A DNA stretch of 52,996 nucleotides from Balamuthia mandrillaris. Lineage: Eukaryota > Discosea > Longamoebia > Balamuthiidae. The stretch is from NCBI GenBank assembly GCA_031835245.1, contig JAVKOQ010000349.1:1-52996 (forward strand), read 5' to 3'. This document shows, piece after piece, positions 23,535-34,448 of this stretch (positions are counted from its first letter, which is position 1; every line of letters begins with the position of its first letter). The notes beneath the pieces were generated by a model. The model saw only the letters and a program-made list of their open reading frames with translations. It made no database searches and was not told the DNA's origin. The position numbers and the translations under genes are program-made.

Positions 23535-24616
23535 TTACGAGCTATCGGAAGTCAACAACAACTCGTATCCATCCTTGTTTCTCCTTCCGGCCATTACTCC
23601 TTCTTCGTCATCCTCCTCTTGTTCTTCCTGCTCTTCGTAGGGTAGCAATTGAAGAGCAGCTAAACTGCCAATCAACAAGAGGCCAATAGTGCTGACAGCC
23701 ATCATCGCCAACGCGCCCAACGAGGCCGTCAACATCATGTGCTGTGACCACGACATTTGCCAACACCCAGCTCTCACCAGGTATTCGTGTTCATGTTTGT
23801 TCTTGTTGTTCTTGTTGTTGTCGTTAAGATGATGTTTGTTGTTAAGTTTAACGATTGTTTCAAGACGGAAGAAAGAAGTGGAGAGAATTCCATTTCCTTC
23901 AGCCTCTTCTTCTCCTTGTTCGACTTTGATGGGGAGGAAGTCGTTGTTGTGTTTGTTGTGATGAGGCTTGTGAGGATGAGGAGGGAGATGAGGGTGATGA
24001 ATGTTGGAGTTGGTGTTGTGATGTTTGTTGTTGTTGTGATGAAGATGATGAGGGCATTCGTGAATGACTTTGCCGACGTGAAGGGAGGTCAGGGTGGTCA
24101 CGCTCAGAGTCAAGAAGAGCACACAAACGGCCATGAACATCACCTTGTGGATTCAAAAACTCATCGTTAAGCAAGAAGCAAGAAAGAATAGGGAGAAAGA
24201 AAGAGGGAAGAAGAGAAGAGATAATTTTTTTTTTACCACAAGAAAGCCAGACCCAGATTTCCTGGCGAGGCAAACGCTGACGAGCACGAACAAGGAGATG
24301 CTGGCAGCAGCAGCCACGTGGTTGAGCAGCGGGAGGATCAAGGGATGGCCGCCCTTGCTGGCCACTAGCTGAATGGCCAGGTGCAACCCAACGTTCGTCA
24401 AAGCTGCCATCTTATTTATTTATTTTTGGTGAGAAGAGGGAAAAGAGAAGAAAAAAAGAGAAAGCAGAAGCAAACCAGGAGAAGAAGCCCAAAGTAGACG
24501 ATGAAGCAGTAGAAGGTGCTGCTCAGCCCCTTCTTTCTCTCCCCTATTTCATGGTAGTGCCCCCTTTCAGCGTCGGGCTGGCCTTTCTTCTTCAGTAATG
24601 TCTTGTCCAAACCCAT
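23535..24616 (-). CDS. Four-helix membrane protein with His/Asn-rich loop, 307 aa
   Basis: Exons 24616-24476, 24410-24237 and 24143-23535 (924 nt, all phase 0). Four membrane segments: FYCFIVYFGLLLLMAALT, the AAAASISLFVLVSVCLA region, VVMFMAVCVLFLTLSV, and a last one spanning LGALAMMAVSTIGLLLIG. Between helices 3 and 4 lies a ~95-residue loop with CPHHLHHNNNKHHNTN, further His-Pro and His-Asn runs, then KHHLNDNNKNNKNKHEHE. The C-terminus is acidic. The topology is like claudin/tetraspanin-type proteins, but no signature of either is seen. The loop looks suited to binding zinc, copper or nickel; that is inference. The gene ends 80 nt from the convergent MCRS1 stop. A plasma-membrane or vesicle location is likely. 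Confidence 0.78.
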
Positions 24617-25326
24617 GTTTAAGCCGTTTCGTTTGTCTTTTTCGTTTCAACTGCAACAGTGTTGTTTCGGAGGGACTTAAATGTTTTGTTTGCTGTTCTT
24701 TTTGGTAAGTTGTTCTTTGAAGCAAAGAGAGATGTCAGCACGAACTTGAGGAATAGCCGAAGCACCACCCGAGAAACACTTGAGCGGGGGCGCAAGACGC
24801 TCACAGCTGGGAGGGTTGGTGCGGTCACACCTTCCAAAAACCCACTTTTTTCTGTGGGTTCGCCGTCGTTTTGCGGTGGAGTCTAAAGTTTAAATCAACC
24901 AATCGTTTTATTCGTCGACGTGCCCTTTGATTTTCCATTGGCAGAAAAGCAATTCATTAACAAAAGAGATTCGGTTTTTCTCTCTCTCTCTGGCAGGAAA
25001 GAGCATTCGTTGGCTTCGAGCCTATCGCTTCATGCAGGAATGCATGCTCGTCGCTTAAGTCCGTTGGATAATAAGCAGCTGCTTGGCCATTCCACATTTT
25101 TTTCCACTTTGTCACTGGACGAGCGCTTGTGTGGAAGAAGTTCGGCCTTGTAGGTGCTTTCTTGTCGTTCGCTCTCGTTTGCTGCGGTGAGGAAAGAAGA
25201 GCGGGCAAAAGAAGAAAAAGCAGCACGGTTATCGTTTGTTTCTCTCGCTCCCTTGGCCAAGGGTTGTTAGCGCGCGCTGCTGCGTTCGTTTCGTTTGTCT
25301 TTCATGCAAGCCCTGTGCGTGCGGCG
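24617..25326. other. Intergenic gap
   Basis: Gap between two minus-strand genes. CAACCAATCG lies near 24896 and CGTCGACG at 24913-24920. Open frames on both strands lack ATG starts or splice partners; the plus-strand frame at about 25129-25788 runs antisense to the ITFG1-like gene. No gene is called. Confidence 0.45.
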
Positions 25327-28300
25327 CTATCCATTCGTGGATCGCGCTCCCAGCCGAACCACCAGGTTGGGAGAAGAAGCTGTCGGCATGCCCCTCTCTT
25401 CATCCATGTCCAGATGTCCGTTGTTTTCTCCGTCTTCTTCCTCCTGATCGCTCGCCTTCACTTTGGCCTTGTTCTTCCTTTGCTGCTGCTTCTTCTTCCA
25501 AAAGACCACAACCAACCAAACCAGTCCCACAAAGAGAATGACGGCGATGAAGCCTCCAATCGTTGGCCCAACGATGACGCCAATCTCCGACTCGTCTTTG
25601 TCGGTTTTGCTCTCGCCGTCGTTTCCGTTGTCGTTGACTTGGTCGCTTCCATCGCCGTCCGTTCCATCGAGTGTGTCGTCGTCGTCATCGTCATAGATGG
25701 GAGCGGAGAAGAAGGTTATGAGAGTATTGGAATGAGTCGAAGAAGAGTTGATAACTGCGTTGTTAACGTCTCTCAAACTGATGTATAACTTTTTCAGCTT
25801 TGGTTTTTCCTTGTCTGAGTCGTCTCCTCGTCTTGTCTTCGTTCCAAGTATCTTCCTTTCATACCCCTTTCCATTTGAATTAGTTCTCGTTGTAGACTCG
25901 TTTTCGTCACAGTTTTGAAGTTCTTGCTGCGTTTCTGTTTCTATTTCCATATCGATTTTTGTTGCTTTCGTTCCGTGTTTCACATCTGCTCTGTAGAGAG
26001 CTATTTGGACTTGCTTCTCGTTTTCATCCGCCGCAAAGAGAATAGGCTCGTTGATGGCCGAAGGAGGCACAAAGTTCCAATCGACTCCCATCATTGCCTT
26101 CTCTCCTTCATCTTCATCGTCTCCGTCGTCGTGTTTTTTTTCATTTTCAGTTTCGTTTTCCATTTGTTGAAAAGAAAGGCGAACAAAAGCCTCCAAAGGA
26201 CCCGTTTTAGCTATGGAGAATTGGAAGAGGAGCTCCGGGTTGCCGGGGGCCCATTCGGAGGAGTCCAAGTGACGAAAGGAAGTTGGAAAGTAGACTGTTG
26301 GGAGACCTAGCGTAATGAGGGCTAACCCTGGGAAAGTTGATTCCGTTGTGCCTGCATTACCGTTGTAGGGATTGTTTGGTTAGCATCATTATGTCGAAAG
26401 AAAAGAAGGCTAAGAGTAACATGAGAAAGAGTACTTTTTCGTGGTAGCAAGAAGGTAAAGGGGAATGTCCCATTGACAAAAGCCCCAAATGGGAAACTAT
26501 TCATCCAAGGAAAACGTTATGAAAAGCGAAAAAGAAAGGGATAAAATGAACAAAATTACCCTATTGAATCAGTCAAGGCTCTTTCTGACATCGATGAAGC
26601 CGATGCAATGGGAATCATCGAAGTATACTTAACGTTAAGAAGTGAATCCACCGAACAAACCGCCAAATTCACTCCTGTAAATGCGTTATAGACAAGAAGT
26701 AACAATTCAGGGATACCATCCTCGTCCAAATCCGGTCCAACAAAAAGTTTTTTGACTGCTGTCCAGTTAACGCCATATTTCCAAATGGAAGAAGAGGGAT
26801 CGTCGTTGCTGAGAGGACGTAAAGAGAGAATTCCTGGAAGTGATGTTTTGTTGGAGTTGAGAAGAATGGAGCCGAGAAAGAGGGTTTGGTTCACGTCCAT
26901 AAAGAGAAGAATGTCTTCAGCAGAATCTTTGTTGACGTCTTTGAAATACAAATAGCATCAGAAAGATTAGCGACGAGCAAACAGAAGAAAATTGAAATTA
27001 CAATCAGAAAGTAAACAGAAGGGCATAGAAAGAAAGGCAACGTTACCGACAGAAGCAAAAGAATATCTATGCTCAGCCGTTGGTAGTTGAAAAGTATCTT
27101 TTTCGAATGCAGTGAAATTGTTTTGGATTTGTAGTAGCGTTAACGACTGTCGTGCATCCGAGTGAACCCCTATCACGGGGAAGTTTTGTTGGTCATGTTC
27201 TTTAAAAGCTGTATTGGTTTGAAAGGTACGTTAGCCTAAGGAAAACTAGTCTAATATCAAAAGAAAGAATACAGAGAATGAAGGAGAGCAAGAAGGAGAT
27301 GAATAAGAACATTAAGAGAGAGAAAGTGAATACCAAAGCAATCCGAAACATTAAAAAATTGTTCGGAACATGTCGTCTTCATTCCAATTGGAACAAAGTC
27401 ATCACCCAACACGATAAATAGAAAGCAGCCAACTCCCGCTGTTTACGAGAGTGTTATTTCGCGGAGAAAATAAAGGGAGGAGGAGGGAAGAAGAGATAAC
27501 GCAGTGAAGAGAGGAGAACGAACCTTGTTGTTGTTGCTCTGAAGGAGATAAAGGAGTGGCTACAATGGTTACATCTTTCCCGTTTGATTCCTGAAAGCTA
27601 AACTCCTCTATTTCGCCAAAGGATTCATTCAAATTGGCCAAGGAAGAAGTGGCGGTCGCAGAAAAGTGAATCAAGCAACTCCCAAAGATAGTCACATCAC
27701 TCTCGCTATCGTCTTCATTATCTGCTTCGTGACGGGTTGAGCGAAGGGTCCAATAGGAATTGAAGAGGTTGTGTGAGGAGGTTTCTCTAAAGAGGCGGAC
27801 ATCCCCTCTTCCGCCTGAACAGTGGACGAAGGGTCAAAGCTTCGTGAGAAAAAATTCAAAGAAGTAGAAGAAAAAGAAGAGGAAGAAGAAGAACAAAAGG
27901 AGAAGAACGAAGCAGAAGTAGAAGAAGAAGAAGAAGAAGAAGAAGAAGAAGAAGAAGAAGAAGAAGAAGAAGAAGAAGAAGAAGAAGAACAAGAAGAAAA
28001 AGAAGAAGAAGCAGAAGAAGAAGAACAAGAAGAAGAAGAAGAAGAAGAAGAAGAAGAAGAAGAAGAAAAAGAAGAAGAAGAAGAACAACAACAACAGCAA
28101 CAACATAAGACAACAAGCTGTGCAGATATTGGGAGGAAGAGGTCCAGCAAGAGAAGAACAACCACAGCCGCCACAACAAGAACAGTAACAGAGGCAGCAG
28201 CCGTAAAAACTGAAAGAAGAAGAGGAACAAAACAACAAACCTGTGTCATGAGGAGGAACAGCGACAGCGAAAACCCTGGCCCCCACCGTGTCATGAAGAA

Positions 28301-28501
28301 CCGTTTCCTGGCAGGAAATAAAAAGAGTAGTGGCCATCGTCAAACAACCAGACTATATTTTTTTATGTGGGCAACAACTAAAGGAAGGACGTACAGAAGC
28401 AGCACCAGAAACAGGAGGCACCCTCGTGAACACAGGCGTACCAAACGGTACGAGAAAGGGTACGTTTTCTTCTTCCCCCGAAGTACCTAATTTTTTATTT
28501 T

Positions 28502-28537
<36 letters not shown>

Positions 28538-28624
28538 AGGAGAGAGAGAGAGAGAGAGAGAGGAGAACGTACACAATATACAAAATAAAAGAATGAAGTA
28601 AAGGCTGAGGTACCGCACCGCCAT
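25327..28624 (-). CDS. ITFG1/TIP-like FG-GAP type I membrane protein, 744 aa
   Basis: Exons 28624-28573, 28486-28395, 28307-28241, 27814-27524, 27438-27334, 27208-27047, 26938-26560, 26496-26435 and 26351-25327 (2235 nt, frame kept through all nine). A signal peptide (MAVRYLSLYFILLFCIL) starts the protein. The ectodomain carries FG-GAP/calcium-loop motifs (DVNKDSAEDILLFMDVN, GPDLDEDGIPELLLLVYN) and PFGAFVNGTFPFTFLL, and many N-glycosylation sites. A single membrane helix near residue 660-690 (IGVIVGPTIGGFIAVILF onward) is followed by a basic tail. This is the layout of ITFG1 (T-cell immunomodulatory protein, LINKIN), a beta-propeller surface protein. Length is somewhat above the usual ~610, owing to an acidic, low-complexity stretch before the helix. 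The intron at 27815-28240 contains a long (CTT)n tract, and the first intron a (CT)n tract. Confidence 0.82.
27916..28088. repeat. (GAA)n microsatellite in an intron of the ITFG1-like gene
   Basis: About 170 bp of mostly GAA with AAC and AAA interruptions, all inside the intron at 27815-28240. Read in the sense direction of the gene it is (TTC)n. It produces long, meaningless Glu- or Leu/Ser/Phe-rich open frames. Confidence 0.9.
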
Positions 28625-28946
28625 CAAAGCACCATTTACCTCAACAACAAAAACATAAAAATAAACCAAGTCACAAGGAGGGGGGAAAACAGAGAGACTA
28701 GGCTCTGCGCTACGGGGTGTCTTTCTTCTTTCTTCTTTTTTGGTCCAAACCAGATAAATCACCCTCAAACCAAAAAATCTACCGACCTCGGGTGTTTTTT
28801 GATTGGATTTAATTATCTCCGGTACTCTATTTTAGGGAAATTTTGATGGAAGATTTCCTCTTTAAGTTAACCGGAGATTTAGAACGAATGGATAATTGCA
28901 ATTAATTAGTAATGAAATTTCCCGTGATGAATAAAAAACCATTTCC
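28625..28946. other. Intergenic gap
   Basis: Promoter of the ITFG1-like gene and 3' end of the second coiled-coil gene, both minus strand. AT-rich, with no TATA box I can defend and no coding exon. Confidence 0.4.
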
Positions 28947-29092
28947 TTAACAGCGTTTCGCGGGTTCTGCTCCTTCTTTTTCTTCGGGTTGCAATGAGGG
29001 TGACCCTGGCAGTAGTTCCGTTGGGTGCAGTATAAATCCGCATTGGGGACACTCCTTTCGGAGGCACAAGTGAGTTTTGGGATAAAGCAAAG

Positions 29093-29130
<38 letters not shown>

Positions 29131-30549
29131 AAAGAAACCTGGGCATTCATTTGTTCTTGGAGAGCGTCATAAGCTGCTTGCAGTTCCTCCAAATTACTCG
29201 CGAGAGTTTGCGCATATCTTTTTTTTAAAAGCAATCAGTGTTATGAAGGAACATAGCACGATAAAGGAAGAAAAGAAGGGATCAAAATATAGGGAAAAAA
29301 AATAAAGATAGGTACTCGTCCAAGTCATGAAACTCTTTGATCGTGCTTTCATGGACCGACTTGTGCTCTTCGATGGCAGCTTCCAACTCCACAATTCTCT
29401 TTCTCAGCGCTTCTTGTTGGCATGCTTCGATTTGTGTTTGTTTCTCTTGCCCTTTCTCTTCGTCTTTCGTTTCTTTCATTTCCTATTGTTGTGTTAATAC
29501 ATTAGAAGCAAAATAAATAAACAAAGAAAAAGAAAGAATACATTACAAGTGTCACTGTATCTGCATGACTGGTGTCTTCTCCCAAAGACACATCCTCATC
29601 GATGGTGGAAGACACGACGTCCATTCTCTCCTGGAGCACGTCCATCAGTCGTTGGCTGAGCTGGTCTTTTTGTTGCTGTGTCTCGCCAAGTTCAGTCTTT
29701 AGTCTTTGTAGCTCTTTGATGAGGTCAGCATTCGTTTTATTTCCATCTCTCAGTTCTCCGACTGTTTGATTTGCAAGCGAAGAACGAATGCTTTAGATTC
29801 TCTTGTTGTTGTGTAATATGTATTTGCTGTTTGGTTTGGTAAGGCTTTACGTACGCTCTTCTTTGAGTTGCTCGACTTCTAGAACGGCTTGTTCTAATCT
29901 CTTCACAACCGCCTTTTTCTTGTACAGGGAGTGAAGCTCACGAATGTTATCGTTAGTGTTCTTCATAACGTTCAGAAACTCTTCTCTGTATGTATGTTAT
30001 GTTGATAAGCGTCGACCGTGTAATGAAAGAAGGCTACAAGAAACAGAGAGAGAGAGAGAGAGAGAGAGAAAGTACCGCTTTTGTTTGAATTCAGCAGTTT
30101 GCTTCTCGTCATGTTCACGAAGCAGCTGGTTTTCTTGTTTGGCTAACTTGAGGGCGCCTTTCAACTGCACGTTGGCCTTTTGTTCGGTAGCCAACTTGGT
30201 CTCCGTTTGGGACAAGGTCTCTTTCAGCTCTAAATATTTTTGCTTCCAACTCTCTCCCAACTGTTCCGCTGTTCGTTGATGTCTACATCAAAAACAAAGC
30301 AAAACAAAAAAGAGGACGAAGGAAGGGAGAAAAGCTGCAGAAGAAAGAAGGAAGCAGAAAGCAGAAAGCAGAAAGAAGAACGAAGAACGGAGAAAAGAAA
30401 GCGACTAACAAACCTTTCTTCAACTCTTGCTGCGTATGCGCGTGCTTCTGTTTCTCCTCGAACAGCTTCACCTCCTCCTGTCGCTGCGCTTTTTCCAGCT
30501 CGCTGATCTGGTTCAACAGCCCTTCGAACGCCTCATGGTGGTCCGCCAT
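28947..30549 (-). CDS. Coiled-coil protein ending in a CPxCG motif, 348 aa, 7 exons
   Basis: Exons 30549-30410, 30282-30076, 29985-29855, 29761-29547, 29482-29316, 29217-29139 and 29054-28947 (1047 nt, frame kept). Nearly the whole protein is an amphipathic coiled coil (ELEKAQRQEEVKLFEEKQ, KQKYLELKETLSQTETKL, VVKRLEQAVLEVEQLKEE). It ends with ECPQCGFILHP, half of a zinc-knuckle-like motif, then a short Pro/Glu tail. No second Cys pair is seen, so zinc binding would need dimerisation. No family recognised; a vesicle-tethering, centrosomal or adaptor role is a guess. The intron 1 donor is GTTAGT; using the nearer GTTTGT would break frame. Two introns hold (CT)n on the sense strand. Confidence 0.8.
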
Positions 30550-30788
30550 CTCCTTTGCCCACTACTTGTTTCGTCCTTCTTCAGCTACGCTTTTTTACCC
30601 AAACCAACAACAAGGGAATCGGGTAGAGAAAAAGTAGCGCAGGACATGTTTTTTTGGCTTTCGAAAGTGCTGCTGCCCCCGCTACTCTTTTTTTTCTCTC
30701 TTTTGCTACACTTTTGCAACGGCCGAAGTTGCTTGTCGACACAAATATAAGATCAACAAGATCATTCTCTTTTGACTGTGGATTGGAA

Positions 30789-30868
30789 GAGAGAGAAGAG
30801 AGAAGAGAGAAGAGAGAAGAGAGAAGAGAGAAGAGAGAAGAGAGAAGAGAGAAGAGAGAAGAGAGAGA
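30789..30868. repeat. Heptanucleotide (AGAGAGA)n tandem array
   Basis: About 11 copies of a 7-bp GA-rich unit, GAGAGAA in one register, in the spacer upstream of the second coiled-coil gene. A related GAGAGAA-rich stretch forms the tail of the F-box gene at 39558. Confidence 0.85.
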
Positions 30869-30934
30869 CAAGAATACGGCCGCAGCTTCTTGCGGTGCAA
30901 TAACTGCAACAAGTAAAACCCCCTCGATGAAGGA

Positions 30935-31016
30935 CTACAGCACCTTGAAAGGGAAAAATACGGCGCAGCTTCTTTGCGGTGCGGTTGGATTATTCTACCC
31001 TTTCAAAGTGCTGTAG
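30935..31016. repeat. 19-bp inverted repeat (one mismatch)
   Basis: Left arm 30935-30953 begins CTACAGCACC; right arm 30998-31016 ends GTGCTGTAG. The loop is 44 nt and contains CGGCGCAGCTTC, itself near-repeated upstream. Confidence 0.75.
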
Positions 31017-31342
31017 TGCTTTGCCCTCTCTTCTTTCCTGCTGTGTTGCTTGGTTTTGGTACTCCCTCCTCCTTCTCTTCCTCTTCCTCCTCTTCTGCCT
31101 CCACTTCTACTTCCTCTTCTGTTTCTGTTTTCCTTTTGTTTTTTTCTCGTTGATTCTTCATTGTTTTAACAGGAAAGCTAACTTCCATCGCCAACGTTTG
31201 ATCTTTTTTCTTGCTCCAGAGGGTTTTGAGCTTACCCAGAAACGGGCTCTATCCAGAACAGTTGAATACAAAGACTATCGTAAGCCTGGTGTGCCCTGAA
31301 GAAAGGCCGTGCTTGGCGCAACCAACAAACTGCGCTGGGCAG

Positions 31343-31470
31343 GGTTATCGCCACTCATGCCCATCTACGGTCGATATTTCAACATTATTCATCTACTGTC
31401 ACTGCCACCATGGACACAATCTGATGCACTGATAAATATCGACCGTAGATGGGCATGAGTGGCGATAACC
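31343..31470. repeat. Perfect 37-bp inverted repeat with 54-nt loop
   Basis: Arms 31343-31379 and 31434-31470 are exact reverse complements over 37 bp, starting GGTTATCGCCACTCATG on the left. No flanking target-site duplication or transposase is seen. Possible hairpin RNA, MITE-like foldback or recombination site. Confidence 0.85.
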
Positions 31471-31848
31471 ATGCGCCGTTCTCGCCGGCGAGGTGATAGC
31501 GCCGTACTGTTAGAACCTGAGCATAGAACCAAGACAGGAACCAAGAGAAAGACGGGAGCCAAACGTATTTAATGAGAGGAAGAAAACAAGTGTGTTTGTG
31601 AGTGTGTTGTTTCTTCGTTTTTCGTCTGTGTGTTCTTGGTTGTGGGAAAAGTATTTATAGTTGAGAAGGCAACCAAGGAAGGAAAGGGGCTCGGGGTTGG
31701 GGAGTGACTTCTTGGTTTCTTTGTTCTTAAGTTCTAGGCTCGGGAAAGTTCCAGGGAAGGCAGGAGAAAGATCTTCGGAATGTCTCGGTGTCGACATAAA
31801 AGATCGATGATAGCTGACGTGAGATTGTCGACAGAAAAGAGAAAAGAA

Positions 31849-32862
31849 ATGAAGAAAGAAACGAAGAAAGAGTTGGTTATGTTGGCAGTTGCCAACAGTA
31901 CTACATCGCTAGCCGAACGATACACCGCGTTAAGATCGCTGTCAGACAACTTTGCCGCCACCCTCTGCTGAGGAGAAGAGGCAGCAGCAGCAGCTGATGA
32001 AAAGGCAGCCCGTGGTAACTTGAAGGCACTTCAATGGCTTCGACAAGGAGAAAAAGGAGTACAAGGACCATGTCCTTGGAATGCGCAAGTCTGCAACGAG
32101 GCAGCCAGGTATGGACATTGGAAGGTGCTGCGATGGGCGCTTGCCAAAGGATGTTCGTTGGACAAAGATCGAGTTTTGTTGTTGGCAACGAAGAACGGGC
32201 AGCTACGCACGCTGCAGTGGTTGATAACGGTTCATATGAGCGATAAACAAGGGCAAATGGTGTGGAAATCGAATCATCATCGGTTGGTAGAGGAGCTGTC
32301 GCATGAAGCGGCAAAATATGGGCAGTTGGCATGCTTGAAGTGGCTCGCAAGCGCGCAAGGAATTCTCTTGGATCAGAAGCTATGCGGCGTTGCGGCAGAA
32401 CGCGGACACGTGCATGTGCTCCAGTGGCTGATCGCGAAGGGTTGCACTTGGGATGTGGAGGAAGTGGCACAAAGAGCTGTTGCTGGCAGACGACGAGAAG
32501 TGCTCCGGTGGTTGAGAGGGCAAGGACATCCTTATGACGATGGCCTCATTGACAATGCTCAGCCAAACGCCGATGCGGCACAGCAGCAACCGGGAGAGAG
32601 CGGGTGGTCCATTGCAGCTCTTTACCAAAAGTATTTCACCGTTCTGCTGGTATCGTTGTTCCTTTTGTGGTGGCTCGTTCCTGACCGGCAAATAAAAAAA
32701 CCCTTTCCTTTGCATCTGTTATTTGGTGCCTTCTTATATTTCACCGTCACAGAAAGGCAATTTAAGGAGGAGAAGAAGAAGAACCAGAAGAAGAAGAAGA
32801 CGAAGAACAAGAAGAACAAGAAAAGAACAAGAACAACAAGAAGTCTCAGAAGAAGAAGGTGA
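31849..32862 (+). CDS. Ankyrin-type repeat protein with C-terminal hydrophobic segments, about 302 aa
   Basis: Best model: exons 31849-31875 and 31981-32862, joined in phase 0 across a 105-nt intron. Without splicing the same frame is broken by one TGA at 31969-31971. Six or more degenerate ankyrin units follow the local style: GNLKALQWLRQG, CNEAARYGHWKVLRWALAKG, AAKYGQLACLKWLASAQG, AAERGHVHVLQWLIAKGCTWD. No F-box is present, unlike the other ankyrin genes here. Two hydrophobic stretches (TVLLVSLFLLWWLV and FGAFLYFTV) precede a Lys/Arg-rich tail, so it may be membrane-bound. In-frame ATGs at 31780 and 31807 are alternatives, but two TGTCGACA promoter motifs overlap that region, so I favour 31849. 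The first exon is uncertain. Confidence 0.6.
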
Positions 32863-33220
32863 AGAACAAGAAGAACAAGCAAAGAAAAAGAACAAAGAAG
32901 AGGAAGAAGAAGAACATGAAGAAGAAGACACCAAAGAAAAGAACAAAATTGATTGTGCAAATATAGAGAAAACGGCATACATCCCGAGTTGAACTGACGT
33001 TGTATAATCTGCACGAAGATCATTTGTTATCATTTATTTTCCTTTTTTTACAATTTTAATCAATCTCAATTCGCCTTTTAAAGGGTTTTAGGCCTACTTT
33101 TAAGCTGTTTTCGATCGAAATTCACGTGGTTTTTACGTTTCGTTCGGCACTTCTCCTCCTTCCTTAACGTTTTTTTTTTTTTTTGGTTTTTTTGGCTTCA
33201 AAGACCCACAAACCTGAGAG
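32863..33220. other. Intergenic gap
   Basis: It starts with AAG/GAA-rich sequence that continues the basic tail of the ankyrin gene, then an AT-rich part and a T-rich tract (about 33165-33190) just before the HD gene. No gene is seen. Confidence 0.45.
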
Positions 33221-34233
33221 ATGCAAAACTCCACACAACAACCCGTTGAAGACAGTGGTGCCAACCAAGAGGTCGAGCGCGTGTTGCTGGAGCTGAGAGC
33301 CATTCTGACAGAGGCCTCTCTCCAAGATTACATCGGGGAGGACGTCAGCCAACTCGAGCACGCCCTTCAGTGCGCCAAATTCGCCAAAGACTCAGGTTTT
33401 TCTCCTTCTCATCTTTTTTTTCCTCTCTCTCTTCTTCTTCTTGTTCTTCTTCTTCTTCTTCAGCTTCTTCTTCTTTCTTCTTCTTCTTCTTCTTCTTCTT
33501 CTCTGCATCTTCTCTTTCTTTCTTCTTAAAAAAAATAATACAGGCGCAGATGACGAAGTCATACTGGGGAGCTTGTTCCATGATATCGGACACTTTTGCC
33601 CCGTTACGGAGTCCATGAGGGAGAAACTGAACGTGGGCGGCCAGCTGGAAGACCAAAAGATGGGAAACTGTGGGACCCAACTGCACGAGAAGTGGGGCGC
33701 GCTCTACCTGCAAGAACTTGGCTTCTCGGAGCGAGTGGCGCTCATCGTGGAGAGACATGTTCAGGCAAAGGTATTCTTGTTGTTCTTGTTCTTCTTCTCC
33801 TTGATTTGTTCTTCTTCTTGTTCTTCTTCTTGTTCTTGTTCTTCTTCTTGTTCTTCTTCTTCTTCTTCTTCTTTTTCTTCTTCTTCTTCCTTCTATCTGC
33901 TTTCTTCTTTCTCCGTTCTTCTTTTTCCTAAAACAACATTACAACGAAACCAAACAGAGATACTTATGTTGGAAGAATCCCGAATACCTCAAGAAACTGT
34001 CCTCCGCCAGCCAAACCACGCTCTCCTACCAAGGCGGCCCGATGACCGAGCAAGAAGCCCAAAGCTTTGAGCAGAGCGCTTTGTTCGAGGTCCTGCTGAA
34101 GATGAGAACCTGGGATGACAAGGCGAAGATCGTGGGAGCGGTGGTGCCGCCATTGAATGCCTATGAGCCGATGATCCGGCAACACTTGGAGAAGCAACAC
34201 CAACAAAGGACGGTGCGGTCGCTTCGTGCTTGA
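33221..34233 (+). CDS. HD-domain diiron oxygenase-like protein (PhnZ/TmpB family), 225 aa
   Basis: Exons 33221-33395, 33544-33770 and 33958-34233 (678 nt, frame kept). Motifs follow PhnZ-type HD proteins: QLEHALQCAKFA, SLFHDIGH (HD pair and downstream His), HEKWGALYLQELG, ERHVQAKRYLCW, TLSYQGGPMTEQE and LLKMRTWDDKAK. PhnZ and TmpB are mixed-valent diiron oxygenases that cleave organophosphonates; relatives in eukaryotes include myo-inositol oxygenase, a more distant fold member. All expected metal-binding His/Asp positions appear present. Length is close to the ~190-200 aa bacterial enzymes plus a short N-terminal extension. The substrate cannot be told from sequence. The Rieske/FAD reductase gene starts 215 nt downstream on the same strand. 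Both introns are TTC-rich. Confidence 0.88.
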
Positions 34234-34448
34234 AACGAAAAGAAAAAGAAAACGAAAACGAAGTTTTCTGCTATAGTACACATGTTCGATGAGGAATCAA
34301 AGAGGGGAAAAAGTGGTCCATGGGAAGCAGAGTCGGCTTTTCGCATTGGATTTTTGGACAGTATTGTATGAACAGAACGGAAGGTTCTATTCCTTTTCAA
34401 CAATATATTAAAAGCAAAAAAAGAAAAAGAAAAAGAGAAGAGAAGAAG

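Larger units (their letters stand above)
30550..31848. other. Repeat- and hairpin-rich intergenic stretch
   Basis: It holds TGTCGACA at 30734-30741, a heptanucleotide GA-rich array (30789-30868), a 19-bp imperfect inverted repeat (30935-31016), a ~30-bp direct near-repeat (30873-30902 and 30956-30986), a perfect 37-bp inverted repeat (31343-31470) and two more TGTCGACA copies (31789, 31826). A Glu-rich minus-strand open frame near 31003-31194 has no splice partners. No gene is called. Confidence 0.5.

Noticed and set aside
24957-25226. Minus-strand frame beginning like a signal peptide (LLFLLLPALL)
   Set aside because: It begins at GTG with no ATG in frame and has no splice partners.
27822-28490. 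Long poly-Glu open frame on the plus strand
   Set aside because: It is the GAA microsatellite antisense to an intron of the ITFG1-like gene.
31343-31470. CRISPR-like or attachment-site interpretation of the inverted repeat
   Set aside because: Only two arms, in inverted orientation, with no spacer series and no integrase gene; the sequence is eukaryotic.
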